Assembly: GCF_018320785.1 (NCBI RefSeq)
Contig: NC_054865.1
Location: forward strand, 39,249,398-39,313,397
Reading direction: 5' to 3'
Source of the DNA: Cheilinus undulatus
Lineage: Eukaryota; Chordata; Actinopteri; Labriformes; Labridae
DNA length: 64,000 nt
Part shown: piece by piece, positions 1-12,542 of the stretch
Layout of the letters: each line of letters starts with the position of its first letter
How positions within the stretch are numbered: the first letter of the stretch is position 1
The notes under the pieces: model-generated
Seen by the model: the letters and a program-made list of their open reading frames with translations, nothing else
Database searches by the model: none
Told to the model about the DNA's origin: nothing
Made by a program: the position numbers and the translations under genes

Positions 1-729
1 ATCAAGTTTACTTTGTTTAAGAAAAGAAAGAATAGTGGAGTGTATGGGGGAGGGAGTGTAATGGGAGTCTTTAACAGGGAGTAAAAGGCACTGAAAGGAT
101 TTTGATCCAGTGATATTATATATCTGTCCTGGTCAGGGCAGACAAAAGCACACAGCAAACCACCAGAGAGCAAAGCATGTCATCTGAATAGTATGTCTTC
201 TTTGCAGTGTTGTACATCTAAAGGCTTTGTGTGCCTGAATTTGGCTGGAAGAAGGCACAAAGGAGGCAGTTTGTTCGCCCCTGACAAGTGTGCTTTTATT
301 TGCGGCGGTCCTTTGATGTATAGAGAAACTTTGGCTGGGATATCCCTCGCAGACAAATGCATGAGAAATCCCACTCCTTTGTATTATCCTTAACAATTCC
401 CTCACCATTCACTGCAAAGCTTTTATTCCCTTTAAGCCCTTTATTTTAAATTTTGGGCCTACTGTCTGTCTGTCAACTGTAATGGGGAATCGTGTTTGAC
501 TTTATTGTACAGATAAAGTTAATGGAGAGTTGGGGGCATGCAGTTCAGATAAGGGGAAATAACATCACCTGACATGTTTCTTTCTATTTTAAACATTTTA
601 ACTGAAATGTCCACGTCATTGGCTCTCAACCTGGGCTCCGGGGCCCACTTTGATGGCACCAGAGATTTCAGGTGGTTGACTCTTACTATCTACAATTATG
701 ATAAAGCACTTACAACAAACCCAACCCAA
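1..729. other. Left edge, no gene seen
   Basis: Short frames only, on both strands; none resembles a known protein. 620-650 carries a transposon-end-like GGCTCTCAACCTGGGCTCC. Confidence 0.4.
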
Positions 730-799
730 GGGTATTGGGCCCCAAACCCGTGCTGCCATGTACATGGGCATGCATAACCACTAGGCCATCTGCGCCCCT
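730..799 (-). mobile_element. SINE fragment (tRNA head only)
   Basis: The reverse complement reads GGGGCGCAGATGGCCTAGTG then a B-box-like GGTTTGGGGCCC, matching the heads of the two fuller copies at 55,530 and 59,300. Body and tail are absent. Confidence 0.6.
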
Positions 800-1769
800 A
801 AATCCTTGATTCCTACAGTTGTAACAGCTTATACTTGAATTAAGCAACAGCATCAAAATCAGCTTGATTACACTGATTCCTGTTGTTGTACCCGCACAGC
901 ATGTGAGCTACAGAACGATGTGGCGGGCCATTTCTCATCTTGTTCAAAAAAATGCCCCAGACAGACAAAGGAGTGCATGTCCACACAGATGAGCCATGTC
1001 ATAACACCTCCAGCCTCTGCTTTTACTGGCATGGAGGCATCAGAAAGTTGGTTTTCTTTGTCAGTATTTTTGTGCATCAAGCATATATTGCTTGAAGAGT
1101 CAAGCCATGAGGACAGCAGTTTGAACAACTGTAAAGCTGACTACAGTTTGAGTGCACTTGTTTCTTCTATCAAGCTTTTCTGACCCAGCAAAATTGACTA
1201 AGTGGATAAAACTGGGGTTAGGTCATTTGCCATTCAGGACAAGCAGGTAGAAAAACATTTCTTGGCTGGCATAGAGTAGCTAAAGCCTAAGGCTATTAAT
1301 AGTAACATCTGAGAGTTTAACTAAGTATTGACTTTTTTAATAAGCCAGGGTCTACATGAAAAATAAATTTAGTCTCTTAATTTCTAAAGTGAGGCCAAGA
1401 TGTGATTGCCTTAAACCTTCATTTCTGATCAACTACTGTGGATACTAAAAGAAGGGCATGACCCTTCTTTTCAGTTGCTTTATTAGCACTGTAAACATTT
1501 TCCTCATGAGTATTTTCTTTCAAGTGCAAGTATTAAGTCTTAAATATGGCATATTATTTTAGTAAATCTTGATAATTATTCAAACCGAAAAATAAATTTA
1601 GGGCACCGCTGCCTATTATCGACAAATTGCCACAAAAAAAGGGGGTTATTAATTCTCCTATACATCATCGAAGTAGGCAGTAAGAAGTCAGCATCGTCTC
1701 GCAGTTGGAGGCAGGGAAACAACCCCCCCACCTCTATGATCAGAAAAGTATTAGTTAAGGCATTAATCT
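800..1769. other. Anonymous spacer
   Basis: No gene, repeat or RNA recognised. Confidence 0.4.
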
Positions 1770-2152
1770 GAACTTAGTACCCCATAACAACAAATTTTGG
1801 ACATTTTTACAAATGTATTGAAAATTTAAAAAAAAAAACTGAAATAATACATCGACATAAGTATTCAGAATCTTTGCAAAAACCTGATATTTAGGTCAGG
1901 ATTAAGTTGTAGAAACAGCTCAGCCATGATGGAGAAAAATAGGAGCTACCTGTCAATGTGAAATTTAAGTTTTTTATTTTTAATAAATTTGCAAAAAGAA
2001 AACCTAAAATTCTGTATTCACTTTGTCATTATGGGGTACTGAGTGTAGATTAATTTGAGTAAAAGGATTTTTTTTACTGCAGCATCAGGCTGCAATATAA
2101 CAAAACTGAGAAAGGGGAAGGGGGGGTCTGAATACCTTCTGAATGCACTGTA
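1770..2152. mobile_element. Tc1-type transposon fragment or MITE
   Basis: Contains CACTTTGTCATTATGGGGTA and finishes GTCTGAATACC...GAATGCACTGTA, subterminal and terminal text of a widespread fish Tc1 family. The left part holds an inverted piece (TACCCCATAACAACAAATTT), so this is a collapsed element with both ends and no transposase. Confidence 0.7.
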
Positions 2153-4002
2153 CATGCTTGGATGTTGGATTCCACTATTGGGCAAGGCTTGTTCTCCCTC
2201 TGGATGGCTTGCAGTCGTGTTCTCCTACTCGGCCCTGCTCTTTAGTTGAGTAAAATAAAAAGGACACTTTAGAGAAACTAAACCCTGAGATAAAAGTTTT
2301 GTGCTTTAAGGTTTTATGACCAAGAAGAAGACCAAAATATGTGGGGGACTAATTTACTGGTCACAGTTGGGAGCCTTATAAACTTAGCACAAAGTAAGGA
2401 AATTTGTGTTTGGTAGATCAAGCAGTTTGGCATTGGCAGGGAAGATTAGGCAAATTTTCATGGGTGCAACCCACATACTAGGCTCTGCTGCTCATCCCAC
2501 AAATGCCTGTTCCTTACAAATGTGGTACCATTTAAAAGGGTAATAAACAGGCTTTCCAACAGTATATATGCAAGAAACATTGTTACAACAAAGAAATAAC
2601 CTACCAAACACAAATTTCCTTACTTTTTGTACTAGGTTTAGTTTCATCCTTCTGTCTTATACTTCTTTTACCCAACAGCAGGACTACAGTGCCTCTGTGT
2701 AACAGCACTCAAAGTTGCAGGGCTCAGTGATACTTCCTTACACAACTTTCATCAGTCAGTCAGGGGATTTAAAATCATCAGCGTCCGAGTCACAAGCCTT
2801 TATCTCCTCTGCATGGCCTCTGCCACTGTCTTTTATATCAGACTGCTACTGTTTTTTAATCGGTCGATCACTGTAAAAGAGCTCAAACTCTTGAACCACC
2901 CATTCCTGGGCTCCCACAAGTGCTTAAGCAGATAAAGATTATAATCATCACATAGGAATTTTTAGTACAGGGGGTCAGGAAATAGGTCTTTTACATAAAA
3001 CATTGAAAACTGTTTTGTTTTGAAGCCACAGTCATGCTGATGTAGCGGGATGCTGAGGATGTTTTACTGTATTATTCAAGTTTGTTTACACTGAAAACTT
3101 ATGCTGTGACTTTCTGTTCCAAAAATCTGAGAAAGCTTGTGTTTTCTTATTCAAATTAAGATAAGTTTTTTTTAAAAGGCTCAATGCCCATCTAAGAAAT
3201 CCAATACAAGGTCAACAGCCTGTGCTGCCTCAGTTTGCTGGTGTCAGACTGAGTCACCCTAATGAATATCTGAACTCGCAATCCACCACCTACCCTCCTG
3301 AGTGTGCATGTTGCTGCACTGTGGATTGAACTCCATGCATCTCTAAAGATAAAATCAAAACACTTGGTTTTTAGCTAGTCAGTACCTTATGGTGTGTGGA
3401 TTCTCAGGACAGTGAGGACCCACAATTGACAAAAATCACCAAGCTGGTCCAAGCAATCAGCTCAACACTCACAAACTTAACTAGATGTCCTCATTTCTCT
3501 TTCCCTTTTAGGATTCAGCAGAAAACTGTGAAGAAGAGAAAGTCGTGAAATGTGAACATCTCTGCCAACGTGTGTGATATATACATGCGCTGCGATGAAG
3601 GTCAGTGCTGGGTGCTTCCACTGTGCAATATTTGGCTGATCATAAAGGGGTTACCATTTGCAGCGTCGTCGTGCATGCAAAATTTCAGGTCACTACCACT
3701 GGGAACCAATAATGCCTTTGGCTAAGCAACAAGATGCAAATACATCTATTCAAATTCGTACCACTCCATACACTTTGGAGCCAACACAATCACTCACACA
3801 CAATCTCATCTTAGTGCTGCAGAATTAAATTGCATTGCATTCATTTTGATCATGAATGAGTCACGGTTCTGGAGCGATGTTTGATCTTGGTCTAATTTGG
3901 ATTCGATATTTCTCCAGTTCTCATAGAAACTACACTTTTTAAATACAATCTGTATCATTTTCTATAGTTTCTTTATGTTCACCTACTTGTTGGTGTGATT
4001 TA
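2153..4002. other. Anonymous spacer
   Basis: No gene recognised; complex sequence with no clear repeats. Confidence 0.4.
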
Positions 4003-4085
4003 GTTTAAGTCTTGCTTGACAAGGCCAATCATAGTTCAGACTTTTAAGGTTAATTATGACTGGCCTTGTCGGGCAAGACTTAAAC
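4003..4085. repeat. Hairpin-forming inverted repeat
   Basis: GTTTAAGTCTTGCTTGACAA...ATA (4003-4033) faces its complement at 4055-4085 with 28 of 31 positions paired and a 21-base loop. Possibly a palindromic mini-element; GGCCTTGTC recurs at about 5,610. Confidence 0.7.
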
Positions 4086-5079
4086 TTGAATCAACTTTTT
4101 GGGCTTTGTTTTGGGCTTCTTGTAGCTGACTTTGCATTTCAACGTGGTGCATTTGCTTTCGTAGTTTAAACTGTCATTTCTGCTAAGCTGACTTGAAATA
4201 AGTGTTGCATGGCCACATGGGGGGGGGGGGCTTTTTGGGGAATACCTGCTCAAGGGGGCCTTTGAAGACCGCATTTAATCTTGTTAATCTTAAATATGCC
4301 ATATACCAAAAAAAGGTACAAATTTGATAACTGAACTGAAACAATCACTGAAACTTCTCCATATTCTACCACTAATTTTTGCTCAGGTTAAATGTAGCCA
4401 GTAATGGAATTAAATCCCCTTCTTTACACTTGGTAAGACTATTCTTTGTTGTATCTACTGTAAAAATGTGAGAACTGCATTGTTGGTTTGTGACATATTA
4501 CCTTAACTGCTAGATGATGATACATATCTAGACTTATTTTCTTGAGAGGGGTCTGGCTACAGTCTATGAGAGTGGCCGTCTGAGATGAACAGTCTACAGC
4601 CAGACTGAGGGTTTTGTCCCTGTTACCATTAAAATTGATGTTGAGTTTTGACAGCAATCTGTCACTTTTTTATTTGGTGGGTCTTCGGAGGGCTCGGCTT
4701 TTCTTAGATACAAGTAGGGGGGCTCCAAGGAAAAAAGGCCAGGAACAACTGACGTACATCATAGTATCATAACATCATCACAATATTTACACACATTTGT
4801 GACCCACTAAAAACAGCTCCATTCTACACTTCTAGGTCCTGGCCTGTCAGTTGAGAACCACTGATTTAGATAACCTTGCAAAGCTGATGTATTTGCCAGA
4901 CTCCATGTCTGTCATCAGGCAAATCTTGAATGAATTGAAATCTTGATCTTGAATAGCTCCAATCCACAATGTTTGTGCCAAACCGCACACTGTTCGGACC
5001 AATCAGCACCGTTTAAGAACAAGACAGTCGCCATGGGCAGGGTTTAGTTCTACTAGTCAACTGCAATGGCTATTGCTAG

Positions 5080-5620
5080 TGCAGTGACTACCTTGGATAT
5101 AGCTCTAGTGTAGCATCAATTTTACCATATTTCTGTATGAAATAAAAAGTAATAACACCAAAATCTTTTCTTGATGTGAAAGATGTTTTTGCTCTCCTGT
5201 GACTGCTTTGGCATGAGTTTGTGAGAGGGGGGAGTGTTAGTTGTTGTGAGTGGTTGTGTACAATGGCTGCTAGTGGAAGGATTAGCTTGGACTAAGCCAC
5301 AGCAGCAGTTTTTTCAGAACTGGACAACATTTCTTTATTGAAACAAAGGAAAAGAGAAACACTGAAAGCTTTTTATGATGGAAAAGATGTTTTTGCTCTT
5401 CTCCCAGCCTTCGGCATGGGTTTGCCATCGTAATGGGAGGTTTGCTGTTGTATCCAATGGCTGCTGCTGCCATAGCTATTAGCTTGGATGTAGCTGTAGA
5501 AAATCTGCAGTTTAATCGGAACTGGACCGTATTTCTTTTTAAACAAGAGCAAAGAGTCTAACCGAAAGCTTGTTTTGGCATAGAAGGCATTTATGCAAGT
5601 CTCCTGACCGGCCTTGTCAT
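5080..5620. repeat. Diverged tandem repeat, period about 200 bp
   Basis: Three units share AATGGCT...TAGC, TTGGATGTAGCT-like, AACTGGAC...TATTTCTTT and AAAGATGTTTTTGCTCT (at 5179 and 5382; degenerate near 5583). The shifts between shared blocks are 190-204 bases. Looks like a fish satellite-type repeat. Confidence 0.65.
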
Positions 5621-6179
5621 TTATTTTTATTTATTTTTAAATTTTTTTACCAAGAAGTTCTGCCATTAACAATCTATGGCAGTGTTTAACTGTCAGCTCA
5701 AGAGTATTGCATGTGCAAAACGTCAGTTTGTCTTGTCGCCCTGATTGGCTCTTCATGAATGTGACAGACACTTTCCTCCAGTCACTTTCAGAGAATTTTT
5801 TTTGAAAAGTCTGCCCTTCCCAAACACTTACTATGGGACCTTTCCCAGATGAATGTGAAAGACATGCATTCAATAGAGATATGAAAGTTTATCTGGTGTG
5901 TGAGGTTATGATCTAGACACACTGAGTGAAATCAGTAAGGATAAAAATGCCATTTATTCTTGTATGTGTGCATACTCTCAGGCCACCCTTACATGAGTCA
6001 CCACTCCGGTAAGGCCACCCTAATGAAAAAAAAAGTCTAGCTCTACCACTGGAGGCTGAGCAGTCCAGATACAAGGCACCAGATAACCTGTTACTCCATG
6101 GCCGTTCTAAAGCTAATGGCAGACAGGCAGCATCCTCCACACCTAACTGTGAAGCAGACGCAGGTTATTCAGGGTTAGG

Positions 6180-7170
6180 ATATCAGTGCTCTTATATGTC
6201 TCATCCAGAGCTGCCAGATTTCTCCCCTCGGGCGCTAGAGACAGAGTTTACATAGTCACCAGGTGTTTAACTGGTAAAAGATGGTCTTGGGGGAAGACGG
6301 ATGACACCATATGCAGCGAAGCCAGAGTGAAACCCTCAATATCACAGCAACACATTGAGTCCAATTTCAGCCTGCCAAGCCACCGGGGCAACCCAAATAT
6401 CATCTATCCCGACACTGTCCGTCACTCTATACATAGAACGGCGAAATTAGCACAAACTGCAGGGCTCGCCATCAGTGTGAAGTATGGTGGCAGTAGGGGT
6501 GATTATTTACGGGGCTGCATTACTTTCTGAAGACCTGAGCTCTGAGTCACCGACCGAGCCTGATAATTAATTCCACACTCTACAGAAATATTATGAAGCC
6601 GTATGACAGAAAGACAGATGTACAGCATGAAACACATTGTCAACAGGGTGACTGGATTTAGAAATTCTGACTGCTTCAGCTTTAGAAAAGACAGAGAAAA
6701 ACTGTTTTTTGTATGTGAAGAAATTAACCCTTACAGATATGGTTGGGTTTATCTGCACAGTATGATTTGTTTGAATAGAGGAGGCTTGAAGTATTGTAGT
6801 GTGTAATCAGAGTATTTGTTGTTTTGTCTGCTCTGTTTGTCCCACAGCTCAACATCCTGTAGATACAAAGAGGTAGAGACGAACAGGGATCTGACAGTAA
6901 GAGATAACCTGCCATCAGCCGGCCTTCTATTTTTAACCGCAGGTACTAGTAACTCATGACGTGGGGGCTCTTGTTATCAATATTTATGGAACAAAGATTG
7001 AGACAGAGTAATGATACACGTAGCCCCGACTGGATCCATCCTCGCTTAATAGTTGTCATTACGGCGAGGGGGAGGAAAGTGCTGATGGACTCAAAATTTT
7101 AGGCTGGCCCTCTACATTTTCGTAATGATTCCTGAGACTAGACAGGGCCCGAATGTGATTAGCGGATGTA
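6180..7170. other. Complex repeat-poor stretch, candidate conserved noncoding DNA
   Basis: No homology-supported gene. One frame of 114 codons (6186-6530) lacks any known motif. Balanced composition and clusters of TAAT, TGATAATTAATT and TCATTACGG-type words at 6,360-6,600 and 6,940-7,170 suggest an enhancer, unproved. Confidence 0.3.
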
Positions 7171-7369
7171 AACAGGGGTGTGTAATAACTGCAGCATTAG
7201 AAATGGTTTTAACAATACTTATGTGCTGATTTGTTTTGTACTTCTGAGAAGGTGGAGCAAGGGTTCATTTTCATATTTGAATAGGAACAGTGGTGTGGAA
7301 GTAAAGACAGTAACAAATGGTAATGGGCAAACTAGTGCTATAACTCTTCCTGCGTTTCTTCTATCATCA

Positions 7370-8954
<1,585 letters not shown>

Positions 8955-10799
8955 TATCTTCTTTGCTGCTTTACTGCGATTATTAACACTATACAGGCTT
9001 TCTTTGCAGGCTACAAAGAGGTGTAATGTGCACATTCGTCTCCATGTTTATCCCACAGTGCTGCTTGTTGGCTTCCCATTTTGATAACACTCCCTCTGCC
9101 AAAATGCATTCTACTCCAACACTTGAAAGTTGCAAGGGTGAGCTCAAAAGAGGTGAAGTATCTTGGCAGACCATGGAGCAAAATGCCATGCAGTCGTATG
9201 CAGCCCAGGGGATGAAGTGATTGATCTATGACCTCAGACTTAGCCATAAGATATTGTGGTGAAGAGTGCGGGGGAGGGCATGGATAGTGGAAAAGGGACG
9301 AGCATGAGTCAGTAACAGAGTCTGCTGAGAAAAAAAAATAAAGCTGTGGGAGCAGAGGAAGTGTTAACAACATCACTAGTAGGAGCAGGTCAAGTTACCA
9401 CGTCAGGAATCAAAAAGGACCAAGAGTAGGATGATGGTAGGAGCCTGAGAGGTGATGGGACACATGCATCCTAATCATCTAATCATGGGAAGAGAATGAA
9501 GGAGATTGTTCATCCGCAGCAGGCTGTCCACACCGAGCTGATAACGTGTTACCTCTCTTTTTACGTCACTCCCTTTATTAGTCGCCTGTAACAAGGAGCC
9601 TAGTGTGAAAAAGCCTACAATTAGAGAGGATTGAGTTCAAGGATAATAAGCTGTGTGACTCTGAAGTGCAGCACTTGTTGCCAGTACTGTCCATGAAAAA
9701 AAGTACTTCTTCCTCAGCAAATAATGGCTATAGGGTTTTTATCTAATCTGATTATGCCATCTTGTGTTTTCGAGACAGAAATGTGTGGACAAAAACTGCA
9801 AAGAAAAGAAGTTTGGGGTTCTTTTTCGTTTGTTTTTTGGACACCTCTGCAAGCATCAAGACTGAGTACATGCGTAGTCAGACCAAATTAGACTCAAATG
9901 TGTCTGCCAAGAATAGACTTTTGAATGTGTCAGAAGTTTGCTGGTACAATATTGACAAGTGGCACTGACAACACAGATTTTTTTTCTTTGAAGTCCTAAA
10001 CTTGGAGATTCAATAGTCCAATCTGTGCCATTTTTCAGCACCTGTGTGATGGAGATAGGATGCTGCTGCTTCCCTTTAAAGTCCATGATTCACGTTCAGA
10101 GGTCTGGGTGGCATCTAGTAGCCTCAAACACTTTGACGAGCAGCTTTTTTGTTTTGTGAATTTGTCACATTGTTGGTGCTATTGTCTCTGCAGACGCACG
10201 CCTACAGGTTCCAATAACGCGCCACCCATGCTGCGTGATTTCCATAAACTATGACAAAAAAGTCAATTATACCACAAGAATGACACTTTCCTGAGAACAC
10301 TCGAGAAAGTTTTGGGATGCTGGCAAAGAGTCAGGCAAATATCACCTATTACTCATGTTACTTCGTACATTTGGGGCTCCACTTGCAAGCAAAGCGCTTC
10401 GTCACTGCATAACAATCAGATGGCTGAGTGTTGGCAGTGCAACTGATGGAATTTTACTGAAAACAGATTTCGCCTTTGAACTTCCAGATATTTCCTGATC
10501 GAAAAAAAAGTACCATCTCTGGCTTTAATCACTCTGATCGCTTCTCTCGGTGTCTTGAAGACGTGGATTAACTTTTGATTGATATCTTCCCGAAAAAAAC
10601 GCAGCACTTTAACAGAAATTGACAATGTAAGTATACCTGAGATTGTTTGGTCCAGCAGGCAAAATTAAAAAAAAAAAAAAAAAAAAGCGGAGGGGGTGTT
10701 TTTATTTTTTTGAGCAGCAACAAGTTCCTGAAGAACTTGACAGGCAGACATAGCAGCACTGGTGATGTTTTGTGGTTAAATAAAGGCGACCTGGATGTG
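8955..10799. other. Spacer upstream of bdnf exon I
   Basis: No gene recognised. 9,520-9,620 and 10,180-10,255 are complex and could be conserved elements. A 20-base A run lies at about 10667-10686. Confidence 0.35.
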
Positions 10800-11149
10800 C
10801 ACGTTCCGTGTTCATAAAATCAAAATGACCAGTTTTGCGTGTGCGTAATGGGCCTATGGCCCTTCGCCAAAGAGGGAGTTAACAGTGAATAACACAAACA
10901 CGTGAATATGGATATGTCTCAGAAGTTTGATGTCTCTGTCATTGTGGCTCGATGCGGATTTAAAAGATCTGAGGCAGTGAACGAAGCATCAGTCAGGATC
11001 TAGTCTCCATATAAACTTGGATTGCCGTCGCTTATTTCAATCACGTAAGACCCCTAATGGCGTTGTCCGGGCGAGGGTGTTACGTATATCTGTACAAGCT
11101 TTTCTGACAAGCCCGGCTTGTTGATATTTGTCCTTACTGTAGAGCCACC

Positions 11150-11352
11150 AAGGTGTTGCCTAAGAGAGTTTAAGCACGCCGATATTGCAAAGGGTTATTA
11201 GATTCATAAGTCAGCGAAGTGGTGGGCGATCTACTGAGCACAGCAGAAGTTCTCATATGATGACTTCAAACAAGACACATTACCTACCAGCATCTGTTGG
11301 AGTGAGTGGATATTAAGACACTTCTATCTCCAGGACAGCGTAGGGGAAAATG
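11150..11352 (+). other. bdnf: bdnf exon-I-like 5' exon ending in an ATG
   Basis: Only the 3' end is firm. The sequence reads GGGGAAAATG then GTAAGTAG, a near-perfect donor, with the exon ending at 11352. The final ATG (11350-11352) joins exactly to the coding-exon acceptor at 23823 (TTCCACCAG...), giving MFHQVRRV fused to the normal start. Mammalian BDNF exon I does the same and yields the form with eight extra residues (established for the family). A TAG at 11341-11343 closes the frame upstream, so this ATG would be the initiator; A at -3 is a fair context. The exon start and promoter are not determined; 11150 is a nominal limit. Confidence 0.75.
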
Positions 11353-12080
11353 GTAAGTAGCAATGGAAACACACAGCATTTGAAGGATGATTACCACTAA
11401 ATAGTCGTGCTTGCTATTTAGTCTGGCAACGCATTGCTGGAAGGGTTGGACTCACTGGCTACTTGAGAAACTCAGTATCGAGACCCATCCATGTCTGATG
11501 AGGCTGATGTTGACAAAAGCTTGTGTGAAAAGAGATTGTGTGGCATTTCTCGGCTCAGGATATGCCGGTACCGTGAGAGAGGTAAGGATATATTACATTG
11601 TGTCTGCGCGTAATGTGTGGATGAGATATAGGACTGTGTTTGGGGGGTGCTGTGCCAGTGAGGGCTTTATATTTCATGCATGTATGTATGTTCTTTTTGT
11701 GCCGTGAAAAGCAACATGTGCCACTTTACCTGTGACACTTGTCATGAGCTGTTAAGAACAATGGGGCTCAGTGGCAGCGGTTGTAATTTGGCGTGAGAGT
11801 GGAGGGTTTTATTGTTTTGTGGCGACTATATGCTGAATTGAACCGGCGTTTGTGATATAGGTGCTGTTATCTGGAAGGAAATGTCCGACCAACATGTGAT
11901 CAAATATTAACAGGACTGGTTTGGCAAGGAGGGGGGGAAATACACGTGACAAGACGCTGGGAAGCAGCGGAGTAAAAAAAAAAAAAAAGAAAAAAAAAAA
12001 GCAGTTTAAAGTGGGCACTCAAACAAAAGTATATAGATATTTTCTTGGCCCCCTCATAGTTCCCCTGGCTGTGTTATGCT

Positions 12081-12101
12081 TTCAGCACGTTGGACAGAGG
12101 C
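12081..12101 (+). promoter_or_regulatory. bdnf: RE1/NRSE (REST binding site) of bdnf exon II
   Basis: The 21 bp beginning TTCAGCACGTTGGACAGAG fit the RE1 pattern: a TTCAGCAC half and a GGACAG half with normal spacing. From memory the mammalian BDNF exon II element differs at only two positions. REST binding here represses BDNF promoters in non-neuronal cells in mammals. The placement, about 0.7 kb after the exon-I-like donor and just before exon-II-like donors, matches the mammalian layout. Confidence 0.85.
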
Positions 12102-12542
12102 ACCGGAGTCGTGCATGGACTAAAACGCCGAGTGGACGCCAACTCTCTTTCTCTCTTTTCCCCAGCCCCCCTTTGCCAAACCTGGGATTGTTTTTTCAAC
12201 TTTTGGTAAGCTTATTCTGAGGGAGCCTGTGGTCTGTAAACGGAAATTAAACGGGATTCTAAAGAGAGGAGGAAAAAAAAAGAGGGAATTAAAACAGGGA
12301 GCAGAGGAGAGAAAAAAGCGCGTGCCATAAAAAGAGCTCGTGCTTTTTTTTTTTAAAAAACAGATGTGCCTTTTTTATCCTAAGGCATTGAGAAAGTTGA
12401 AATGTTAGGGTCGCCTGGTGTTTCGCACAGCTCATTCTCGGTACCTATAAGCCCCCCCACACTGCGTTAAACTTTGGGACATGCAAGTCTTGGTCGCGGA
12501 GATCTAACCACGCACATAGTGGTTGTCAGCCCCCTTGTAAAG
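12081..12542 (+). other. bdnf: bdnf exon-II-like region with two splice donors
   Basis: Downstream of the RE1 are two strong donors: TTTTG then GTAAGC (exon end 12205) and TGTAAAG then GTAAGA (exon end 12542). Mammalian BDNF exon II is known for several alternative 3' ends (IIA/IIB/IIC), which this resembles. There is no long reading frame, as expected for a leader exon. The start is unknown and lies at or upstream of the RE1. It is placed by RE1 position and donor strength only. Confidence 0.55.

Noticed and set aside
6186-6530. 114-codon frame as a gene
   Set aside because: No recognisable domain, no splice context and no homologue I can name.
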